Positions 51,201 to 54,518 of a DNA stretch of 54,518 nt are shown piece after piece. The translations under genes were made by a program, and so were the position numbers. The notes beneath the pieces are model-generated. The model ran no database searches, was not told the origin of the DNA, and saw nothing but the letters and a program-made list of their open reading frames with translations. Within the stretch, counting starts at the first letter, position 1. Each line of letters begins with the position of its first letter. Source of the stretch: Acidimicrobiales bacterium (GTDB lineage: Bacteria > Actinomycetota > Acidimicrobiia > Acidimicrobiales > MedAcidi-G1). The stretch covers positions 1-54,518 of the forward strand of contig JAKURY010000015.1 in assembly GCA_022452145.1 (NCBI GenBank), in the 5' to 3' direction.

Positions 51201-51601
51201 AGGTGGCCCGGGCCGACCTGTGGGCCACCGGGGTGTCTCCCGACGGGCATCCCACCCGGTTCCTCCGTCGACGCCTGGCCGCCGACGGCGTGGTCACGGC
51301 GGTCGACCTGCGGTCGGTGGGCGACGGGGCCCGGGTCAGGGTGGCTGGCGTGGTCACCCACCGGCAGCGTCCCCACACCGCCGGTGGGGTCACGTTCCTG
51401 AATCTGGAGGACGAGACCGGGCTGGTCAACGTGGTGGTGTCGAAGGGTTGCTGGGCCCGCTACCGGGACGTGGCGGTTGGGGCCCCGGCACTGCTGGTAC
51501 GGGGTCGGGTGGAGGCCTCCGAGGGGGTCGTCAACGTGGTGGCCGAACACCTGGCCCCCCTCGGGGTCCGACCACCGGCCAGTTCCCGGGACTTCCGCTG
51601 A
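48227..51601 (+). CDS. dnaE2: Error-prone DNA polymerase DnaE2
   Basis: 1124 residues. The start MGWSSSRMPWRELEGRL matches mycobacterial DnaE2 (MGWSNG...). A PHP domain (YAELHCHSHFSFLDGASSPDEL, residues about 47-115), catalytic acidic residues Asp450 and Asp452 in PPDIDLDI, and Asp603 in VKFDLLGLGML are present; the HhH region and C-terminal OB fold (VRVAGVVTHRQRP...NLEDETGLVNVVV) follow. It lacks the clamp- and tau-binding tail of DnaE1 and so needs ImuB. It synthesises past lesions after damage. A Gly/Pro linker near residue 866-900 contains an in-frame 33-base repeat. Confidence 0.96.
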   Translation: MGWSSSRMPWRELEGRLSDRSFDPVPRPAPAAAARPRPVGPSAGAAPGGRVPYAELHCHSHFSFLDGASSPDELVAEAVRLGLTALALTDHDGFYGVVRFAEAAREHGLPTVFGSELSLDASTARTAVGDPSATHLLVLAEDPTGYARLGTAISEAQLAGSKGHPRLSLDRLTDLAGADPHWTVLTGCRKGAVPAALQRDGPAAAGRALDDLVERFGRQRVVVELWDHGYPLDAERNDALARLAVGAGLGVVATNNVHYHRPARRRLATAMAAVRARRSMDELDGWLPAAGTAHLRSGVEQARRFARWPSAVSAAAELGGRCAFDLRLVAPGLPPYPCPDGLDEMALLRRLAADGATDRYGGRTSERVVGAWAQVDRELDIIATLGFPGYFLVVWDIVEFCRREGILCQGRGSAANSAVCYALGITNADAVGLGLLFERFLSPERDGPPDIDLDIESGRREEVIQYVYGRYGRRHTAQVANVITYRARSAVRDAARALGYDPGQQDAFAKGLERRLSPDGSTTDGGSASGGGAVPAGIPADVATLADELCDAPRHLGIHSGGMVICDRPMAEVCPVEWGRMADRSVLQWDKEDCAAVGLVKFDLLGLGMLSALHHTLDLVAAHEGTQVDLARLDQDEAVYDMICAADTIGVFQIESRAQMATLPRLRPRCFHDLVVEIALIRPGPIQGGSVHPYIRRRNGQEEVTYLHPSCENALAGTLGIPLFQEQLMRLAIDVAGFTATEADRLRQAMGSKRSHARMEALHQRFLDGAGERGVPSDVAEQVWQKLAAFADYGFPESHAVSFAHLVYASCWLKFHHPAAFCAGLLNAQPMGFYSPHTLVQDVRRHGVEVRTPDLNRSAADATLEPGERGSAVSGAPGERGSGGPGVPWPAGRGGPAIRMGIGSVRSIGGDLADAIAAGRPYTSIEDLQRRVDPGRPAMEALATAGAFAAFDVDRREALWAAGALAATGPDRLAGMVTGTEPPPLPAMGASEVARADLWATGVSPDGHPTRFLRRRLAADGVVTAVDLRSVGDGARVRVAGVVTHRQRPHTAGGVTFLNLEDETGLVNVVVSKGCWARYRDVAVGAPALLVRGRVEASEGVVNVVAEHLAPLGVRPPASSRDFR
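50821..50871. repeat. In-frame 33-base tandem repeat in dnaE2 linker
   Basis: The 18-base unit GCCGGGGGAGCGGGGATC occurs at 50821-50838 and 50854-50871, a 33-base period (11 residues, PGERGS...). It falls in a Gly/Pro-rich loop between the polymerase/HhH part and the OB fold. Confidence 0.8.
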
Positions 51602-51628
51602 CCCCGCACGGCACCGGCCCGGGCCGCG

Positions 51629-51645
51629 GCCGGGAATAACCCGGC
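51629..51645 (+). terminator. Hairpin after dnaE2
   Basis: GCCGGG (51629-51634) pairs with CCCGGC (51640-51645) around AATAA, 28 bases after the dnaE2 stop. Confidence 0.45.
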
Positions 51646-51676
51646 TGTCCGGCTGACGGTCCAGCACACTGGTGCA

Positions 51677-52891
51677 ATGCGTTCCGCCCCGCGCGTCATC
51701 CCGGCCGTCCCATCGGCCGACGTCCGCCAGCGGATCGTCGCGCTCGCCATAGGGGTGGTGGCGGCGTCTGCAGGTGGCCTGGTGCTGGCCACCGCAGAGG
51801 GGACGCTGGCCGACCTGCCGGGCCTCCTCCTCCTGGTACCGGGTGCCATTGCACTGCGGGGCAACGTGTTCGGCGCCATGGGGAGCCGCCTGGGAACCGC
51901 CGTGCATGCCGGCACCTTCCGACTCTCGGCCCGACCCGATGGCGTGGTCGGGCAGAACCTGCTGGGAGCCGCTGCCCTGAGCCTGGTCCTCAGCGCAGTC
52001 CTCGGCCTGATGGCCCGCGGGACCGCTATCGCGTTCGGGGTCACCCCGACGATGACCCTGGCCGACTTCGTGGTGGTGTCGACCCTGGGAGGGTTGCTGG
52101 CCTCGGTATTCGTCGGTGCGGTGACCCTCGGGCTGGCGGCCGGGTCCATCCGCTTCGACTGGGACCTCGACAACGTGCTGGCGCCGCTCGTCTCCACCCT
52201 CGGGGACCTGGCCACCGTGCCGGCACTCGTGGTGGCCGCCGGGCTGGCCGAACGATCGGGGCTGACCGATGCACTGGGCGGAAGCCTCGGGCTGGTGGCG
52301 GTCGTGGTCCTGGTGGTGGCGTGGCGTTCTCCGCTGGTCGACGTCAGGCGAATCGTCCGCCAGTCGCTCCCGGTGCTGGTCGCCGCCGGGTTGCTCGACC
52401 TGATCGCCGGGGTGACCGTCGAGAGGCGCCTCGACGACCTGCTGGCCGCCGAGGCGATGCTCGTCCTGCTGCCTGCCTTCCTGGGTACCGCGGGAGCCCT
52501 CGGCGGGATCCTCTCAAGCCGCCTCTCCACCCAGTTCCACCTCGGCCTGGACGACGCCACTCCGTTGCCGACCCGATCCAGCCTCCGCGAGTTCCGGTCA
52601 CTTGCCCTGCTAGCCCTACCGGTGTTCGCCTGTTGTGCCGTGATCGCCCAGTGGGCGTCGGTGGCCACCGGCCAGACCACGCCCGGGCTCGGAGACCTGC
52701 TGGCCGTGGTCATGATCGCCGGCCTGGTGGCCACCGTGCTGGTCGTCGTCGTGGCGTACTACACGACGATGGCCGCCTACAGGTTCGGTCTGGACCCGGA
52801 CACCTACGGCATCCCGGTGGTGATGTCGAGCCTCGACCTGGTCGGGGCGTCCACCCTGATCCTGGCCATGGTGGCCGTGGGGGTGGCATGA
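51677..52891 (+). CDS. MgtE/SLC41-like divalent cation transporter
   Basis: 404 residues with about ten membrane helices forming two repeated MgtE-type halves. The signature strings are PGAIALRGNVFGAMGSRLGTAVHAG and NVLAPLVSTLGDLATVPAL in the first half, and LPAFLGTAGALGGILSSRLSTQFHLG with DPDTYGIPVVMSSLDLVGASTL in the second. It lacks the cytoplasmic N and CBS domains of bacterial MgtE, so it resembles the eukaryotic SLC41 arrangement. It would conduct Mg2+ or a similar ion. CACACT (51665-51670) lies 6 bases before ATG 51677. The PhoU/TrkA_C gene follows after 88 bases. Confidence 0.88.
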   Translation: MRSAPRVIPAVPSADVRQRIVALAIGVVAASAGGLVLATAEGTLADLPGLLLLVPGAIALRGNVFGAMGSRLGTAVHAGTFRLSARPDGVVGQNLLGAAALSLVLSAVLGLMARGTAIAFGVTPTMTLADFVVVSTLGGLLASVFVGAVTLGLAAGSIRFDWDLDNVLAPLVSTLGDLATVPALVVAAGLAERSGLTDALGGSLGLVAVVVLVVAWRSPLVDVRRIVRQSLPVLVAAGLLDLIAGVTVERRLDDLLAAEAMLVLLPAFLGTAGALGGILSSRLSTQFHLGLDDATPLPTRSSLREFRSLALLALPVFACCAVIAQWASVATGQTTPGLGDLLAVVMIAGLVATVLVVVVAYYTTMAAYRFGLDPDTYGIPVVMSSLDLVGASTLILAMVAVGVA

Positions 52892-52946
52892 CCACGCCAA
52901 GGTGTGCTGATCCCGGAACCCTTTCCGACCGGTCGACGGTCGGGAA

Positions 52947-52952
52947 TACCAT
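52947..52952 (+). promoter_or_regulatory. Possible -10 element TACCAT for the PhoU/TrkA_C gene
   Basis: TACCAT would start transcription about 20 bases before ATG 52980; GAGGA in between is a plausible ribosome-binding site, so this gene appears to have a leader. Confidence 0.4.
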
Positions 52953-52979
52953 TGACCCACTACATCGAGCGAGGATCTG

Positions 52980-54218
52980 ATGGACGAAAGACCCCGCAAC
53001 CTGCGGGCCATGTTGGCCGAGGCCAAGGACACATCGGAGCTGATGGTCGACCTGGCCTACGCGTCGGTCTACTTCGGCGACCCGGACATGGCTGAAGAGG
53101 TCGACGAGCTCGAGGAGCAGATGAGCGAGCTGGTCCATGACATGCGCGCGGTGTGCGTGCTGGCGGCCCGCAGTCCCCGGGAGGCCGAGGGCATGTCGTC
53201 GGTGCTCCAGGTGGTGTCTGCGATCGAGCGCATGGCCAACGACGCCGTGGACATCGCCCGGATCGTCACCCACCGCCTGGGCATACCCCGCCAACTGGTG
53301 GCCGACCTCTCCGACGCCGAAGAGGTGTCGCACCGGGTGCTCGTGAGCGAGGGCTCGCACATGGCGCACCGTCCTCTCTCGGCCCTCGAACTCCCGGTGC
53401 AGGCCGGCATGCGGGTCATGTCGATCCGTCGTGGTCGTGAATGGGACACAGACATCGGTGGGGACACCGTCCTCGTCCCCGACGACGTGCTGTTCCTGCG
53501 AGGGTCGCCCGAGGGCATCACCCGGCTGCGCGAGCTCGCCGCCGCACCGGTCTGGGAGCCGCCACGCGCCGACGACACCGCCGCGGTCACCGACCTCGAT
53601 CGGGCGGTCGACGTCCTGGTCGAGATGAAGCACCTCTCCGAGCCCGCCGTGGGCCTCGCCTACCGTGCCCTCGTCTTCGGCGACCGCGGCCGCGCCGCCG
53701 AGGTGCGCCACCTCGAGGACCGGCTGGACGAGATGAAGGACCACCTCGAACTGTGGGTGCTGCGGTCGGCCGGCGCTGACCTGGAGCCGTCGGCGCTGCG
53801 TGGGCTACTGCACCTCGCCGAGGCCGCCGAGGACATCGGCGACCAGGCCCAGATGATGGTCTGGATCATCGAGAAGGACGAGGAACTGCACCCGATCCTC
53901 GGCATCGCACTCGGCGAGGCCGACGAGGTCGTGGTGCGCTACCCGGTGGCCGAGGGCTCGCCGATCGACGGCTCGTCGCTCTCCGAGTTGGGCATGAACA
54001 TCGAGCCCGGCTTCACGGTGCTCGCCATCCGGCGGGGTGGCCGCTACGTGTACCGGCCGCGGGGCGGCGTGCGTCTGGCTGCCGGCGACGAACTCATCGC
54101 TAGCGGCCCCGACGAGGGCCGGTCGCTGCTCGCCCGCATGTGCGGCTGGGACCTCGTCGAGGACGAGGAGGGCGACGACGAACTGGTCCCCGCCGGAACC
54201 GGTTCTGCGAGTGCCTGA
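52980..54218 (+). CDS. Duplicated PhoU-TrkA_C regulatory protein
   Basis: 412 residues made of two similar halves. Each has a PhoU-like helical unit (residues about 10-110: SELMVDLAYASVYFGDPDMAEEVDELEEQM; and about 205-300: SEPAVGLAYRALVFGDRGRAAEVRHLEDRL) followed by a TrkA_C/RCK_C beta domain (about 125-195 and 310-395). Such proteins regulate ion channels or transporters by ligand binding at TrkA_C. Immediate proximity to the SLC41-like gene suggests that it is its regulatory partner, which is inference. The tail is acidic (EDEEGDDE). There is no NAD-binding TrkA_N. Confidence 0.88.
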   Translation: MDERPRNLRAMLAEAKDTSELMVDLAYASVYFGDPDMAEEVDELEEQMSELVHDMRAVCVLAARSPREAEGMSSVLQVVSAIERMANDAVDIARIVTHRLGIPRQLVADLSDAEEVSHRVLVSEGSHMAHRPLSALELPVQAGMRVMSIRRGREWDTDIGGDTVLVPDDVLFLRGSPEGITRLRELAAAPVWEPPRADDTAAVTDLDRAVDVLVEMKHLSEPAVGLAYRALVFGDRGRAAEVRHLEDRLDEMKDHLELWVLRSAGADLEPSALRGLLHLAEAAEDIGDQAQMMVWIIEKDEELHPILGIALGEADEVVVRYPVAEGSPIDGSSLSELGMNIEPGFTVLAIRRGGRYVYRPRGGVRLAAGDELIASGPDEGRSLLARMCGWDLVEDEEGDDELVPAGTGSASA

Positions 54219-54224
54219 CTCCGA

Positions 54225-54518
54225 CTAGTCGGCGGACTCCTCCTGGGGTGCCGGCGGGACGGTCACGACCGTCGCCCCGTCATCGTCCCCGCCGCGGAAC
54301 AACTCGGCGATGGCGCCGAGCGAGCCCAGCGTCGCCGAGAGGTCGGTCGGCAGGAAGATCTTGGTGGCGTTGCCGTCGGCGACCACGCCCAGTGCCTCGA
54401 GGTACTTGATGGCCAGCAGGTCGGGCGTCGGGTCGCCGTCGTGGATGGCGCCGTAGACGCTGCGTACGGCGGCGGCCTCGCCCTCGGCCACCGTCAGCTG
54501 GCGGTACCGCTCAGCGTC
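54225..54518 (-). CDS. SPFH/band-7 (stomatin-like) protein, C-terminal fragment
   Basis: The frame runs off the right edge at 54518, leaving about 97 residues that begin DAERYRQLTVAEGEAAAVRSVYGAIHDGDPTPDLLAIKYLEALGVVADGNATKIFLPTDLSATLGSLGAIAELF. This is the helical C-terminal part of SPFH/slipin proteins, which assemble on the membrane as oligomers; the AEGEA and KYLEAL...KIFLPTDL strings are diagnostic. The N-terminal membrane anchor lies beyond the window. It is convergent to the PhoU/TrkA_C gene, six bases apart. Confidence 0.85.
   Translation of the reverse strand, partial: DAERYRQLTVAEGEAAAVRSVYGAIHDGDPTPDLLAIKYLEALGVVADGNATKIFLPTDLSATLGSLGAIAELFRGGDDDGATVVTVPPAPQEESAD

Noticed and set aside
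48686-51907. A 1073-residue open frame on the minus strand opposite dnaE2
   Set aside because: It is a GC-rich mirror of dnaE2: composition is His/Gly/Pro/Arg-biased with no motif, while the plus strand encodes a full-length, motif-complete polymerase.
1-54518. CRISPR arrays, tRNA or rRNA genes, insertion sequences, phage or toxin-antitoxin modules
   Set aside because: No spaced repeat arrays, no T-loop/cloverleaf signatures, and no transposase, integrase or phage-like protein were seen.

Overview
The window is very GC-rich, densely coded DNA with no rRNA, tRNA, insertion sequence, phage gene or CRISPR array that I could see. Three things point to an actinomycete: a mycothiol-dependent-isomerase family protein (210-917), a coenzyme F420 biosynthesis gene (fbiD-like, 15455-16018) with a luciferase-like F420-type oxidoreductase (36839-37840), and the actinobacterial ImuA/ImuB/DnaE2 mutasome under mycobacterial-type LexA boxes. 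Many genes start at or within a few bases of an expected transcription start (TANNNT, then 6-7 bases, then ATG/GTG). Placement in class Acidimicrobiia, perhaps marine, is my inference and not proven by the sequence. No gene-free stretch exceeds 300 bases; the longest gaps are about 165 bases (47251-47416), 135 bases (1878-2012) and 130 bases (39479-39608).

Layout. 1-13562: mixed metabolism and transport (mycothiol-type isomerase, PAC2 protein, MFS carrier, arylsulfatase, isochorismatase-fold protein, STAS-less SulP transporter, Nudix hydrolase, two hypothetical/membrane genes, SDR, P450, zinc alcohol dehydrogenase, PhnZ-like HD protein). 13637-22094: an ABC-2 exporter, fbiD, gpsA with an unknown 493-residue partner, rnhB, a small membrane protein, an Nfu_N-like protein, a serine beta-lactamase-like esterase and a SpoU-type RNA methyltransferase. 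22112-24618: LexA box, imuA, imuB and a duplicated imuB tail. 24707-25222: a phosphoribosyltransferase.

25265-47250 is the most coherent region and looks like a purine or related N-heterocycle scavenging and degradation locus. It holds an amidase; an HTH_22 regulator; a three-subunit molybdenum hydroxylase (FAD, 2Fe-2S and Mo subunits); an AllC-like M20 amidohydrolase; a carbamoylase-type nitrilase; a second molybdenum hydroxylase with fused 2Fe-2S and Mo parts; a short SsnA-like amidohydrolase; an F420-type monooxygenase; an 8-oxoguanine-deaminase-like enzyme; a thiamine-binding-fold protein; and a BMP-type ABC importer (lipoprotein, ATPase, two permeases). Seven genes from 27238 to 36813 are chained by 4-base start/stop overlaps. 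A convergent operon of two fold-type-II PLP enzymes (44422-47250) follows. An identical 17-base element, GTTGACAAAATGTTGAC, lies at the -35 region of the regulator/hydroxylase divergent promoters (27191-27207) and of the PLP operon (47282-47298), which ties these units into one probable regulon.

47417-54518: a secreted Thr-rich protein with a peptidoglycan-binding motif, dnaE2 behind a second LexA box, an MgtE/SLC41-like cation transporter, a double PhoU-TrkA_C protein, and the C-terminal end of an SPFH (band 7) protein cut by the window edge.
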